Shown: piece after piece, positions 17,755-29,845 of the stretch
Position numbering within the stretch: position 1 is the first letter of the stretch
Layout of the letters: each line of letters begins with the position of its first letter
Source: Alphaproteobacteria bacterium
GTDB taxonomy: Bacteria; Pseudomonadota; Alphaproteobacteria; Rhodospirillales; Casp-alpha2
Assembly: GCA_024279135.1 (NCBI GenBank)
Contig: JAJRRU010000028.1
Coordinates: 16,377-80,376 of the forward strand
DNA: 64,000 bases
Direction: 5' to 3'
The notes under the pieces: generated by a model
Seen by the model: the letters and a program-made list of their open reading frames with translations, nothing else
Database searches by the model: none
What the model was told of the DNA's origin: nothing
Translations under genes and position numbers: made by a program

Positions 17755-20607
17755 TTAGCCATCATCTTCCGTCGTCGGCACGGCATTGTCACTAATATTA
17801 TCGCTAATATTGTCACTGGTATTGTCAATATGATCGTTCTCATCATCGTCGTCCATGTCCTCGCTCAGGTGCGATACCGAGACGACCATTTCATTTTCGG
17901 CGGTATTGAAGATGGTAACACCACGCGAGTTGCGCCCAACAATGGAAATGTTATCGACCGGACAGCGAATAAGCTGGCCACCGTCTGAGATGATGACCAA
18001 TTGATCGGTATGCAAAACCGGGAACGAGGCTGCCACGTTGGTTCTTTTGTTCTTTCCGCGAGCCGTTTCAATGGCGGTGATGCCTTTGCCGCCGCGACCG
18101 GAAATCCGGTATTCATAGGCCGAGGTGCGTTTGCCAAAGCCATCCTCGGTAATGGTCAGGATAAACTCCTCGCGGGTCATCATGTCCTGGAATTTCGGAT
18201 CATCGAGACGGGCGGCATAGTCTTCATCGCGGATTTTGTCTTCGGCGCGATCGGAGTAGTCACTGCCGCCGTTCAGGCGTCGGCGTGCGCCAACCGATTG
18301 CAGGTAGGTATCGCGGTCTTCGATTTCGGCCTTCACGTGTTTGAGCGTCGACATGGAGATGACCTCGTCACCCTTGGCCAGACGGATACCACGAACGCCG
18401 GTTGATGAGCGGGAATTGAACACCCGCAGGGCTTCAACCGGGAAGCGGATGCACTTGCCGTTCAGGGTGGACAGCAAGATATCATCGTCTTCGTCACAGG
18501 TTCGCACGTGGACCAGCCTGTCGCCGTCCGGCAGTTTCATTGCAATCTTGCCATTGGTCATGACATTGGAGAAATCGCTCAGCCGGTTGCGCCGGATATT
18601 GCCCGACGATGTGGCAAACGTGACAAACAGTTCCTGCCAGGAAGTCTCGTCCTCGGGCAGCGGCATCATGGTGGTGATCGTTTCACCATCCTTGAGCGGC
18701 AGCAGGTTGATCAGGGCCTTGCCGCGCGACTGGGGAGAGCCCAGCGGCAGACGGAAAACCTTCATTTTGTAAACGATGCCAGTGGACGAGAAAAACAGCA
18801 CCGGGGTGTGGGTATTGACCACGAAGACCTGATTGACAAAATCTTCATCGCGGGTGCTCATGCCACTGCGGCCCTTGCCACCGCGGCGTTGCGCGCGATA
18901 GGTCGAGAGCGGCACACGTTTGACATACCCCGTATTGGTCACCGTGACGATCATATCCTCGCGCTGGATAAGGTCTTCGATATCGGACTCGAATTCCTGT
19001 TCCAAAATGGTGGTTCGACGATCGTCGGCGAATTTTTCGCGAATGGTGAGGATTTCCTCGCGCAGCAGGGTATAGAGTTTCTCGCGGCTGGCGAGAATGG
19101 TCAGGTATTCAATAATCTGCTCGCTCAAGGCTTTCAGGTCATTGCCGATTTTATTGCGCTCCAGACCCGTCAGGCGGTGCAGGCGAAGCTCCAGAATGGC
19201 CCGCGCCTGGGTTTCGGAAAGCTTGTAACGGCCATCGACCACCTCATGGCCCGGCTCGTCCAGCAGTGCAATCATGGGTGCCACATCGGCGGCATTCCAG
19301 TCCTTCGCCATGAGATCCTGACGCGCGCTCTGGGCATCAGGAGCCTTGCGGATTAAACTGATAATCTCGTCAATATTTGCCACTGCCACGGCCAGACCGG
19401 CCAGAATGTGGGCCTGATCGCGGGCTTTGCCCAGTTCGAAAATGGTTCGCCGCCGAATAACCTCTTCGCGGAAGGTGATGAAGGCTTCAAGGATCTGTTT
19501 CAGGTTGAGCTGTTGCGGGGTGCCGTGGTTCAGGGCCAGCATGTTGACACCGAAACTGGTCTGTAACGGGGTGAAACGATAGAGCTGGTTGAGCACAACT
19601 TCGGGCTCAGCGTCACGTTTCAGCTCGATAACCACCCGCACGCCGTCACGATCAGACTCATCGCGCAGGTCGCTGATGCCCTCGACTTTTTTGTCGCGAA
19701 CCACATGGGCCATGGTCTCGATCATACGGGCCTTGTTGACCTGATAGGGTACCTCGGAAACGATGATGGCGAACCGGCCTTTGCGGATTTCCTCAACGCT
19801 GGTGCGCCCGCGCATGACTACCGAGCCCCGCCCGGTATGGAAGGCTGAACGAATACCCGAGCGGCCCAGTATAAGCCCGCCGGTGGGAAAGTCCGGACCG
19901 CTGATGTGGTCTGTCATCAACTCGTCAATGGTAATATCCGGATTATCCATGACCGCACAGCAGGCATCGATGACTTCGCCCAGATTATGGGGCGGAATGT
20001 TGGTCGCCATGCCCACGGCAATGCCGCCTGCCCCATTGACCAGCAAGTTGGGATAACCGGCTGGCAGAACCGATGGCTCAGACGTGGATTCGTCATAGTT
20101 GGGCTTGAAGTCAACCGTATCACGGTCGATGTCTTCGAGCAGCGTATGGGCGGTCTTGTCCAGGCGGGCCTCGGTGTAGCGCATGGCCGCGGCGCGGTCA
20201 CCGTCCATGGAACCAAAGTTTCCCTGACCGTCGATCAGTGGCAGCCGCAGGGAAAAATCCTGGGCCATGCGGACCATGGCATCATAAATAGCCTGATCAC
20301 CGTGGGGGTGATATTTACCCATCACGTCACCGACGATACGGGCTGATTTACGGAACGGTTTGCCCGCTACATAACCGCCCTCTTTCATGGCAAACAGGAT
20401 GCGGCGATGAACCGGTTTCAGGCCGTCTCGCACATCAGGCAGGGCACGCGATACGATGACGCTCATGGCGTAATCGAGATATGAGGTGCGCATTTCCTCT
20501 TCGATGGTGATCGGCGTTACATCAAAACCAGATGGCATTTCCGGCGGGTTGTCAGAGGCAGGGGTATCGGGTGTTTCCGGCGGTAATGTCACCTTGATTA
20601 TATCCAA
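17755..20607 (-). CDS. gyrA: DNA gyrase subunit A
   Basis: Breakage-reunion subunit of gyrase. The catalytic Tyr is Tyr144 in [11 protein letters not shown], and the GyrA-box QRRGGKG is present before the C-terminal beta-pinwheel. The quinolone-determining loop reads [10 protein letters not shown], so the E. coli Ser83 position is Gln105 while the Asp87 equivalent (Asp109) is kept. The N-terminus has a 35-residue Pro-rich extension. The C-terminus is strongly acidic and ends in a repeated D-N-[IT]-S segment encoded by a 12-bp tandem repeat. 950 residues is slightly longer than E. coli GyrA. Confidence 0.96.
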   Translation of the reverse strand: MDIIKVTLPPETPDTPASDNPPEMPSGFDVTPITIEEEMRTSYLDYAMSVIVSRALPDVRDGLKPVHRRILFAMKEGGYVAGKPFRKSARIVGDVMGKYHPHGDQAIYDAMVRMAQDFSLRLPLIDGQGNFGSMDGDRAAAMRYTEARLDKTAHTLLEDIDRDTVDFKPNYDESTSEPSVLPAGYPNLLVNGAGGIAVGMATNIPPHNLGEVIDACCAVMDNPDITIDELMTDHISGPDFPTGGLILGRSGIRSAFHTGRGSVVMRGRTSVEEIRKGRFAIIVSEVPYQVNKARMIETMAHVVRDKKVEGISDLRDESDRDGVRVVIELKRDAEPEVVLNQLYRFTPLQTSFGVNMLALNHGTPQQLNLKQILEAFITFREEVIRRRTIFELGKARDQAHILAGLAVAVANIDEIISLIRKAPDAQSARQDLMAKDWNAADVAPMIALLDEPGHEVVDGRYKLSETQARAILELRLHRLTGLERNKIGNDLKALSEQIIEYLTILASREKLYTLLREEILTIREKFADDRRTTILEQEFESDIEDLIQREDMIVTVTNTGYVKRVPLSTYRAQRRGGKGRSGMSTRDEDFVNQVFVVNTHTPVLFFSSTGIVYKMKVFRLPLGSPQSRGKALINLLPLKDGETITTMMPLPEDETSWQELFVTFATSSGNIRRNRLSDFSNVMTNGKIAMKLPDGDRLVHVRTCDEDDDILLSTLNGKCIRFPVEALRVFNSRSSTGVRGIRLAKGDEVISMSTLKHVKAEIEDRDTYLQSVGARRRLNGGSDYSDRAEDKIRDEDYAARLDDPKFQDMMTREEFILTITEDGFGKRTSAYEYRISGRGGKGITAIETARGKNKRTNVAASFPVLHTDQLVIISDGGQLIRCPVDNISIVGRNSRGVTIFNTAENEMVVSVSHLSEDMDDDDENDHIDNTSDNISDNISDNAVPTTEDDG
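17785..17830. repeat. 12-bp tandem repeat in the gyrA 3' end
   Basis: Units of the form ATTGTCACTAAT occur at 17785, 17797 and 17809, with a partial fourth at 17821, differing by one to three bases. They encode the D-N-[IT]-S repeats of the acidic GyrA tail. The repeat could vary in length between strains. Confidence 0.85.
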
Positions 20608-20745
20608 TCATTTCAATTAGTTGTGAGCGCGATGCTGGCTCTCGAATCAGATACCTGAATCTAACATTTTTTAACCCTGCAAACAAGCCGATCAAGGCAA
20701 TATTTACAGCAAAAAACCGGTCTTTGAATTCGCCAGAAAGTCAGT

Positions 20746-21945
20746 TCAGCCCTGGTCTGTGGCGGTGGTCAGGTGGCGTTTCCGGCGCACCAGAAAAGCA
20801 CCGATAAACAGCAGCAGCGTGGGTACGAGAATGGCCATATTGACGGCGTCCCAGCCGAGCCAGTTTAACAAGGCCCCCGAGGAGAAACTTGCCACGGCCG
20901 TGGTGCCGAAAACCAGCGTATCGTTGAAGGCCTGAACCTTGGCGCGTTCTTCGGTGGTATAGGTTTCGATCAGCAAGGTGGTGCCACCAACAAACATGAA
21001 GTTCCAGCCCACACCGATCAGCGCCAGGGCGACCCAGAAATGTGGCAGGGTTAAACCGCTCAGGCTGGATACCATGCTCAACATGGTCAGAAACGTCCCG
21101 GCCATGATAATGACCGTCACGCCAAAACGTTTTATCAGGTTGCCGGTAAAAAAGCCCGGCGCAAACATGAACAATACGTGCCACTGGATAACATAGGCCG
21201 TGTCGCTGAAATCAAAACCGGAGGATTGCATGGACAGCGGGGTCGCCGTCATGACCAGCACCATCATGCTGTAGCCGACCATGCCTGCAAACAGGGCCAG
21301 TAAAAATGTCGGTTGTCGGGCTATTTCCCGCATGGGCCTTCCACCGCGAAAATTCATATTCTGGGATGGCCTGGGCAACTTCAGAAACTGCACGGTAATG
21401 ATGCTGATAACACCGATACTGCAAAAGGCCAGATAGGTTCCTGCATAAAGGACGGGAGCGAACAGATCGACACTGAGTTTGGCGATCTCCGGACCGACCA
21501 GCGCCGCAGATACCCCACCGGCGAGCACCAGACTGATGGCACGGGGTCGGAAACTCTCATCGGAAGCATCGACAACGGCGAACCGGCTGAGTTGCCAGAA
21601 AGCAACGTGCGAGCCGATCATGGCTCCGGCCAGGCATAACAGGACAAATGAATGCGCGTATAACAGGGTATAGGCCGCGATCAGGCCACCCAGAATGCCA
21701 ATGATCTGACCGATGGTAAAACCGGCTCGACGGCCGATTTTGGACATAATCAGCGATGCCGGTGTGGCCATCAGCATGGTTGCGGTCATCTGCAAGGCCA
21801 TGGGAAGTGTCGCCAGACCCGGATCATCGGACAGCAATATACCGGCCAGCGATGCGACGATGGTCGTCATGACCGTGCCGGTCATAACCAACCCCTGACC
21901 ACATGCCAGAACAAGCACGTTACGGTATTGTGCGGAATTGTTCAT
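20746..21945 (-). CDS. MFS transporter
   Basis: Inner-membrane permease of 399 residues with about 12 hydrophobic helices and the loop motif between TM2 and TM3 seen as SKIGRRAGFTIG. The TM1 region GQGLVMTGTVMTT and the C-half GVGWNFMFVGGTTLL resemble drug/metabolite exporters of the YajR/Bcr-like type. The substrate cannot be told. It is transcribed toward gyrA, 138 bp before the gyrA start, and lies 17 bp downstream of ssb on the same strand. Confidence 0.82.
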   Translation of the reverse strand: MNNSAQYRNVLVLACGQGLVMTGTVMTTIVASLAGILLSDDPGLATLPMALQMTATMLMATPASLIMSKIGRRAGFTIGQIIGILGGLIAAYTLLYAHSFVLLCLAGAMIGSHVAFWQLSRFAVVDASDESFRPRAISLVLAGGVSAALVGPEIAKLSVDLFAPVLYAGTYLAFCSIGVISIITVQFLKLPRPSQNMNFRGGRPMREIARQPTFLLALFAGMVGYSMMVLVMTATPLSMQSSGFDFSDTAYVIQWHVLFMFAPGFFTGNLIKRFGVTVIIMAGTFLTMLSMVSSLSGLTLPHFWVALALIGVGWNFMFVGGTTLLIETYTTEERAKVQAFNDTLVFGTTAVASFSSGALLNWLGWDAVNMAILVPTLLLFIGAFLVRRKRHLTTATDQG

Positions 21946-21962
21946 AATATCTCGTAAATGCT

Positions 21963-22487
21963 CTAGAACGGGATATCATCATCCAGATCTGCATCGGAAC
22001 CACCGGGACCCGCATCAGGGCCATCCCAGTTTGGCTGATCGTTACTACCACCACCACCACCATAACCGCTACCGTCGCCATTTCCGGCTCCGCTACCACC
22101 GCCACCGCTATATCCACCGCCACCGCCGCCGCCATCACGGCTGTCGAGCATGGTCAGTGTGCCATTGAAGCCTTGCAGGACAATCTCGGTGGTATACTTT
22201 TCGATACCATCGTTTCCGGTCCACTTGCGGGTCTGAAGCGAGCCTTCCACATAAACCTTGGAGCCTTTTTTCAGGAATCGTTCCACAATTCCGGCCAGAC
22301 CCTCGGAAAATACGACGATGCGGTGCCATTCGGTTTTCTCGCGTCGCTCGCCTGTTTGTTTGTCTTTCCAGCTTTCTGACGTGGCGATGGAAAAATTAGC
22401 AATCTTTGCCCCGTTTTGCGTATGACGGATTTCTGGATCGCGGCCAAGATTTCCGACCAGAATTACCTTGTTTACGCTGCCTGCCAT
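21963..22487 (-). CDS. ssb: Single-stranded DNA-binding protein
   Basis: Binds ssDNA as a tetramer in replication and repair. The OB fold occupies residues 1-110, starting with [15 protein letters not shown]; a Gly/Ser-rich linker (about 118-160) follows, and the acidic tip DDDIPF binds partner proteins. 174 residues is typical. It is divergent from uvrA. The leader contains a short tandem repeat, and the AAAGG ribosome site is separated from the ATG by a run of eight C. Confidence 0.96.
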   Translation of the reverse strand: MAGSVNKVILVGNLGRDPEIRHTQNGAKIANFSIATSESWKDKQTGERREKTEWHRIVVFSEGLAGIVERFLKKGSKVYVEGSLQTRKWTGNDGIEKYTTEIVLQGFNGTLTMLDSRDGGGGGGGYSGGGGSGAGNGDGSGYGGGGGSNDQPNWDGPDAGPGGSDADLDDDIPF

Positions 22488-22503
22488 GGGGGGGGACCTT
22501 TCT

Positions 22504-22554
22504 GTGAAATGATGGTGAAATGATGGTGAAATGACGGTGAAGTGATGGTGAAAT
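22504..22554. repeat. 11-bp tandem repeat in the ssb leader
   Basis: The unit GTGAAATGATG begins at 22504 and repeats at 22515, 22526, 22537 and partly 22548, with single-base changes in copies three and four. It lies directly upstream of the ssb ribosome site, in the ssb-uvrA divergent region. No LexA-like GTTC-N7-GTTC box was found in that region. Confidence 0.88.
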
Positions 22555-22734
22555 TATATTGCGTTATCCGCGTTGGCGGACTTTACGGTATTGATTGTAT
22601 GAAGGCCAACTTTTATTTGCGGTTTGTGTGCGTTGCAGGGCAGTGAAATTGCTGAAAATTCGGACTCCCAATTTCGGTGGCAAGGGCCTATATATGGGGA
22701 TTCCTGATTTCATAAATTTCAAATGGATGTCTAC

Positions 22735-25602
<2,868 letters not shown>

Positions 25603-25608
25603 ACAGTC

Positions 25609-26004
25609 TCAAATCACCGGTGATTGCTCATCGATGGGCACCTCCGGCAGATCGTAATAATCACCCTTGCTTTCGGTGTGGATCTGTCTGTCCATGATCA
25701 GGCCTGTCGGGCCATTGATGGTACCGGCGAAAATGGCTGTGGACGTGGAATCGAATTCCCGCCAGAACAGGTTACTGCCACAGGTATGACAGAAGCCCCG
25801 CTCGGCCTGCTCGGATGACTTGTACCAGCGCAAGGTGGTGCCGGAGATATGCAGTTCCGCCGTTTTGCACCGCGTCGCGGCCACATAATGCCCACTGGTC
25901 TTGCGACACTGGGTGCAATGACAGGCGCACACATTTCGCAGATTACCGCGGACCTGATAGGTAACCCCGCCACACAGGCAGCCACCGTTTGTCAGTTTTG
26001 TCAT
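25609..26004 (-). CDS. GFA family protein (glutathione-dependent formaldehyde-activating enzyme-like)
   Basis: Small zinc protein of 131 residues with the Mss4-like GFA fold. Cysteine motifs GCLCGG, CACHCTQC and CHTCGSN make the structural and catalytic zinc sites. Many such proteins are not formaldehyde enzymes, so the function is uncertain. The start at 26004 has an AAGGA site 7 bases upstream. It converges on uvrA, with 6 bp between the stop codons. A second GFA-type gene lies at 45109. Confidence 0.85.
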   Translation of the reverse strand: MTKLTNGGCLCGGVTYQVRGNLRNVCACHCTQCRKTSGHYVAATRCKTAELHISGTTLRWYKSSEQAERGFCHTCGSNLFWREFDSTSTAIFAGTINGPTGLIMDRQIHTESKGDYYDLPEVPIDEQSPVI

Positions 26005-26033
26005 GGTTATTTCCTTAAACAATCAAGTTGTCA

Positions 26034-27410
26034 TCAATCGTCCATAAAGTCTTCCAGACCTTTCGTGCCGCGCTTGTCGGTATCAATAAGGATGGCACCG
26101 CGCAGGTCGGCATCGATAAAATTCGCATCGTGCAGCAAGGCACCGGTAAAATCCACATCGCGCAGATCGGCACCGCGCAGGTCGGCTTCCATCAGGTCGC
26201 ATTTACTCATGTTTGCGCCGTTGAATTTTGCCCCCCTGGCGCGGATATGGGCCAGGTTAGAGCGCCATTCGCCGCCGCTTGCCCGGCCACTCATCAGGAC
26301 TTCGCTGAAATCTGCACCGATAAATGACGCCCTGTCCAGGGTCGCGCGGACTAATTTGACCCCGCGCAGGCTGCTGCGGTCAAAACATGCATCGCGCAGG
26401 TCGGAATAGGACATATCGGTCATGATCAGTTCACCTTGTTCCATTGTCACGTTTTTCATGATGGCATAGGACAGATCGGCGGCAGACAGGTTGATGGTAT
26501 CCATGTTCTGGCCCGCGATATTGGTCATGGACAGATTTGCCCGCTCGCCATCGCGGCCATTGCTGGCGACCCACTGAACATGCTGGCGGATGATATCGCG
26601 GATGTTCCTGTCCAGACTGTCGAGCGCCTTTGCCACCCGGGCGTCTGTCATATCAACATTGCTGAAATCCATGTCGTCGAAGATGGCACCGATCATGTCT
26701 GCGCCGCTCAGATCGGCGGCATCCAGTTTGGTGCCATCGAAATGTGCACCATGGAATATAGCACCGCTCAGGTTGGCTTCGCTGAAATTGGTGCCGCGCA
26801 GGTTACACCCGGTCATGTTGGTGAGCGACAGGTTGGCCCGGATGAACTGGGTATAGCTCAGATCACAGTCGGTCAGGTCTGTCTGCACGATGAAGGAATT
26901 GGATACCTTGGCAGCACTCAGATTAGCCCCACGGGCCACGGCCTGTTCCAGCCCTGTGGCCATGACATCCATGCCGACTTGGGTCAGATCACCACCTAGC
27001 CCGCCGGAGCGCAGCAACACCCCTTCGCGCATATCGGCCTCTATCATGCTGGCCCGTGTCATATCGGCCTTGGCCAGCGAGGCACCGCGCAGATCAGCCC
27101 GATCCATAATGGCTTTGACAAGTTTGATGCCTCGCATGTCGGCCCCGAACAGGTTGGCATCGGTCAGGTTGGTGGCGGACATATCGGCGTTGTTAAGCAT
27201 TGAGCCGGTGAAATCGGTGCCGGTCATATCGTGTTTGGAGAAGTTCAGATAGGACATATCGAGAAATTTCAGGTTGGCCCGAACACCGCCTATGCGGCCT
27301 CGCACAAAATGTTCATGGCCCTCGATAATTTTATCGAGTTCTTTTTGCGACAATTTGATCCATTTAAAGTCCTTGTCGCCAAATTTCGGTTTTTTAGTCA
27401 TCCATTCCAT
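26034..27410 (-). CDS. Pentapeptide-repeat protein
   Basis: 458-residue protein made almost wholly of A(D/N)LxX pentapeptides from about residue 45 to 440, which fold as a right-handed quadrilateral beta-helix. Examples are ANLKF, ADMSA, TDANL and GADLR. Two interruptions (about residues 145-165 and 260-285) may form loops. The N-terminus (about 40 residues, Lys-rich) carries no signal peptide, so it is probably cytoplasmic. It is much longer than Qnr/MfpA (about 200 residues), so a gyrase-protecting role is not implied. An AAGGTG site lies 11 bases before the ATG. Confidence 0.88.
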   Translation of the reverse strand: MEWMTKKPKFGDKDFKWIKLSQKELDKIIEGHEHFVRGRIGGVRANLKFLDMSYLNFSKHDMTGTDFTGSMLNNADMSATNLTDANLFGADMRGIKLVKAIMDRADLRGASLAKADMTRASMIEADMREGVLLRSGGLGGDLTQVGMDVMATGLEQAVARGANLSAAKVSNSFIVQTDLTDCDLSYTQFIRANLSLTNMTGCNLRGTNFSEANLSGAIFHGAHFDGTKLDAADLSGADMIGAIFDDMDFSNVDMTDARVAKALDSLDRNIRDIIRQHVQWVASNGRDGERANLSMTNIAGQNMDTINLSAADLSYAIMKNVTMEQGELIMTDMSYSDLRDACFDRSSLRGVKLVRATLDRASFIGADFSEVLMSGRASGGEWRSNLAHIRARGAKFNGANMSKCDLMEADLRGADLRDVDFTGALLHDANFIDADLRGAILIDTDKRGTKGLEDFMDD

Positions 27411-27522
27411 GCAGATAAGACACCTTGTTTGTTGCAGGTTTCGTGAAATTTTTTTCGTGATATAATCTTAAACCATAAAAATAGGTTGTTTGCTGTAATG
27501 CACATCACTATCACTGCGAGCT

Positions 27523-28908
27523 ATGAAAACAAATAAATATAAAGCGGTCCACATTATCGGCGGCGGGCTGGCCGGCTCGGAGGCCGCCTGGCAACTGGTC
27601 AGGCTCGGAATCCCGGTCATTCTCCATGAAATGCGCCCGATCCGTAAAACCGAGGTGCACGTCAGCGACGGGCTGGCCGAACTGGTGTGCTCCAATTCTT
27701 TTCGCTCCGATGACGCCGGATTTAATGCGGTTGGTGTGCTGCACGCCGAAATGCGGGATCTGGATTCGCTGATTATGGCGACCGCCGATAACAACCGGGT
27801 CCCGGCTGGCAGTGCCCTGGCCGTTGACCGTGAGGGCTTCAGTGCAGGTGTAGGCAAGGCTCTCGAAGAACACCCCCTGGTCACCATCGAACGGGGTGAG
27901 ATTACCGGATTGCCGCCCCAGGACTGGGATAGTGTGATTATCGCCACCGGGCCGTTGACTTCACCCGATCTGGCGGCTGATATTGCCCGGCTGAACGGCG
28001 AGGACTCGCTGGCATTTTTCGATGCCATCGCACCGATTATCCATAAAGACAGTATCGATATGTCGGTCGCCTGGTACCAGTCGCGTTATGATAAGAGCGC
28101 GCCGGGCGGTGATGGCAAGGATTACATCAATTGTCCCATGGACAAGGCCGGTTACGATCAGTTTGTTGCCGATCTGCTGTCTGGTGAAACCGTTGATTTC
28201 CGCAATTGGGAACGCGATACACCGTATTTTGACGGCTGTCTGCCCATCGAGGTTATGGCCGAACGGGGACCCGAGACCCTACGCCATGGCCCCATGAAGC
28301 CGCGCGGACTGACCAATGAGCACGACCCGCAGGTCAAGGCCTATGCGGTGGTCCAGTTGCGTCAGGACAATGCATTGGGCACGCTCTATAACATGGTGGG
28401 CTTCCAGACCAAGCTTAACTATGGTGCCCAGCAACGGGTTTTTCGCTCCATTCCGGGGCTGGAAAATGCCGAGTTTGCCCGCCTGGGCGGTTTGCATCGC
28501 AATACGTTTATCAACAGCCCACGGCTGCTGGATGGTGAACTGAGATTAAAGCTCCGCCCGGCCCTGAGATTTGCCGGTCAGATGACGGGCTGTGAAGGCT
28601 ATGTGGAAAGTGCCGCCATGGGCCTCATGGCCGGACGATTTGCTGCCGCCGAGCGATTGGGAAAATCATTTACCGCCCCGCCCCTGAGCACCTCGCACGG
28701 CGCCTTGATCAACCACATCACCGGCGGTGCCGATGCCACCACATTCCAGCCCATGAATGTCAATTTCGGGCTGTTCCCGCCGCTGATCGGTGAGCCCGGC
28801 AAACGTCCGCCGAGAGGCCGCGACCGCAAGGCCGCCATGGCCGCACGTGCACGGTCGGATTTCGCCGCCTGGCTGGCAACTAACGAGCCTGATCCGCCAG
28901 CGACGTAA
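27523..28908 (+). CDS. trmFO: Folate-dependent tRNA (uracil-54-C5)-methyltransferase TrmFO
   Basis: Makes ribothymidine at tRNA position 54 using methylenetetrahydrofolate and FAD. The FAD-binding motif [10 protein letters not shown] is at residues 13-22, followed by the family signatures LHEMRP and [12 protein letters not shown], with the conserved Cys in [13 protein letters not shown] near the C-terminus is also typical. 461 residues is normal. Its last 29 bases overlap the 3' end of the opposing acetyltransferase gene. Confidence 0.95.
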   Translation: MKTNKYKAVHIIGGGLAGSEAAWQLVRLGIPVILHEMRPIRKTEVHVSDGLAELVCSNSFRSDDAGFNAVGVLHAEMRDLDSLIMATADNNRVPAGSALAVDREGFSAGVGKALEEHPLVTIERGEITGLPPQDWDSVIIATGPLTSPDLAADIARLNGEDSLAFFDAIAPIIHKDSIDMSVAWYQSRYDKSAPGGDGKDYINCPMDKAGYDQFVADLLSGETVDFRNWERDTPYFDGCLPIEVMAERGPETLRHGPMKPRGLTNEHDPQVKAYAVVQLRQDNALGTLYNMVGFQTKLNYGAQQRVFRSIPGLENAEFARLGGLHRNTFINSPRLLDGELRLKLRPALRFAGQMTGCEGYVESAAMGLMAGRFAAAERLGKSFTAPPLSTSHGALINHITGGADATTFQPMNVNFGLFPPLIGEPGKRPPRGRDRKAAMAARARSDFAAWLATNEPDPPAT

Positions 28909-29404
28909 TGGCCCCGTTCACACCATCGAGCGCACCGTTTACCAGTTCGCGGATCAGTACCCGGTGTTGCTGTTCGCCGGGCATGGTGATGTGGTGGCCG
29001 TGGGCTACGTTTGCCGCACCGAAGCCAAAACGGCCATAATAGGTCAAATCACCGACCAGAATGACGATGGTGTGATGGTGGTTGCGCGCCGCGATCAGGC
29101 CGTGGTTGATCAGATCAGCGCCGATCCCCCTGCCCTGCAGGTCCGGTGCGACACCTAATGGGCCCAGTAACAAGGCCGGGGTTTTGCTGTTCGTTGTGTC
29201 ATCGTTGATGGATACGGGCCAGAACCGGATGGTGCCCACAAGCCGATTTCCCATGGTGGTCACGAAACGAAGTTTCGCCTCGTCCCTGACCGATTGACGG
29301 AAATGATAGGACCGCTTGGACTGACGACCCTCACCGAAGGCTGCGTCCAGTAAAGTATCAATGGTATCACTGGCTTTTGATGGCTGAGGTTTGATTGTGT
29401 ACAT
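28880..29404 (-). CDS. GNAT family N-acetyltransferase
   Basis: Acetyl-CoA-dependent acetyltransferase of 174 residues, resembling the YhbS group. The acetyl-CoA loop is seen as [11 protein letters not shown], preceded by the beta-strand [10 protein letters not shown], and [10 protein letters not shown] matches the YhbS C-terminal motif. The substrate is unknown. The 3' end overlaps trmFO by 29 bp in the opposite direction. Confidence 0.85.
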   Translation of the reverse strand: MYTIKPQPSKASDTIDTLLDAAFGEGRQSKRSYHFRQSVRDEAKLRFVTTMGNRLVGTIRFWPVSINDDTTNSKTPALLLGPLGVAPDLQGRGIGADLINHGLIAARNHHHTIVILVGDLTYYGRFGFGAANVAHGHHITMPGEQQHRVLIRELVNGALDGVNGAITSLADQAR

Positions 29405-29845
29405 GTTATCTGTTCCGGTATCTCGCGTGCTCTGGGGGGCGTTTTAAGGGGCTAAAAACAAGGCAATGCTGCGGCGCGATGCCGTTTGATGCCGTGGCGA
29501 GAACTTCTGGAATGGGAACAGTATTATGGGGTGTTATGTGTTCGTCAGAGAAGTTTGCACCGGACGCATCGACAGTCCGCAGCGATTGATCGCTGGCGTC
29601 GTCGTCGCAGGGCTGGTGCGCTAACCGGTCTAACTTTAAACACAATTGTCTCCGAGAGTGGATGAAATCTGAATCCGTCTTAGATTGCATGGCAAAGCTT
29701 GTCAACACCATGCTTGAAAAGTGCTATACTGGATCTGGCCCGGTAAATGGCTGTTTGGGCAAATATTTGATGCTGGTAACTTAATTGAAAGCATTAAGCA
29801 TCAATGTGTTGAGCTGTATCTTTAATTTTTCTTGAACTGACATAT
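29405..29845. other. Intergenic stretch without a supported gene
   Basis: About 440 bp between the divergent GNAT and the large envelope-protein gene. An open frame on the minus strand (29406-29711) has no recognisable protein features, is rich in His/Pro/Ser, and is not called. The only clear signal is an extended -10 promoter element at 29722-29730. Confidence 0.6.
29722..29730 (+). promoter_or_regulatory. Extended -10 promoter candidate
   Basis: TG-C-TATACT (29722-29730) is a good extended -10 element. No well-spaced -35 box is present; TTGTCA lies 20 bp upstream. It could drive the gene starting at 29846 with a leader of about 110 nt. Confidence 0.4.

Noticed and set aside
18508..19356. 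Long open frame (282 codons) on the plus strand opposite gyrA
   Set aside because: It lies wholly antisense to a certain gyrA, has no recognisable domain, and is a usual by-product of codon bias.
22504..22554. CRISPR-like array
   Set aside because: The repeats are 11 bp, directly adjacent and without spacers; a simple tandem repeat.
22557..22722. Possible LexA (SOS) box between ssb and uvrA
   Set aside because: I looked for the alphaproteobacterial GTTC-N7-GTTC pattern and did not find it on either strand.
29406..29711. 101-codon minus-strand frame upstream of the large envelope-protein gene
   Set aside because: No ribosome site, domain or plausible composition was seen.
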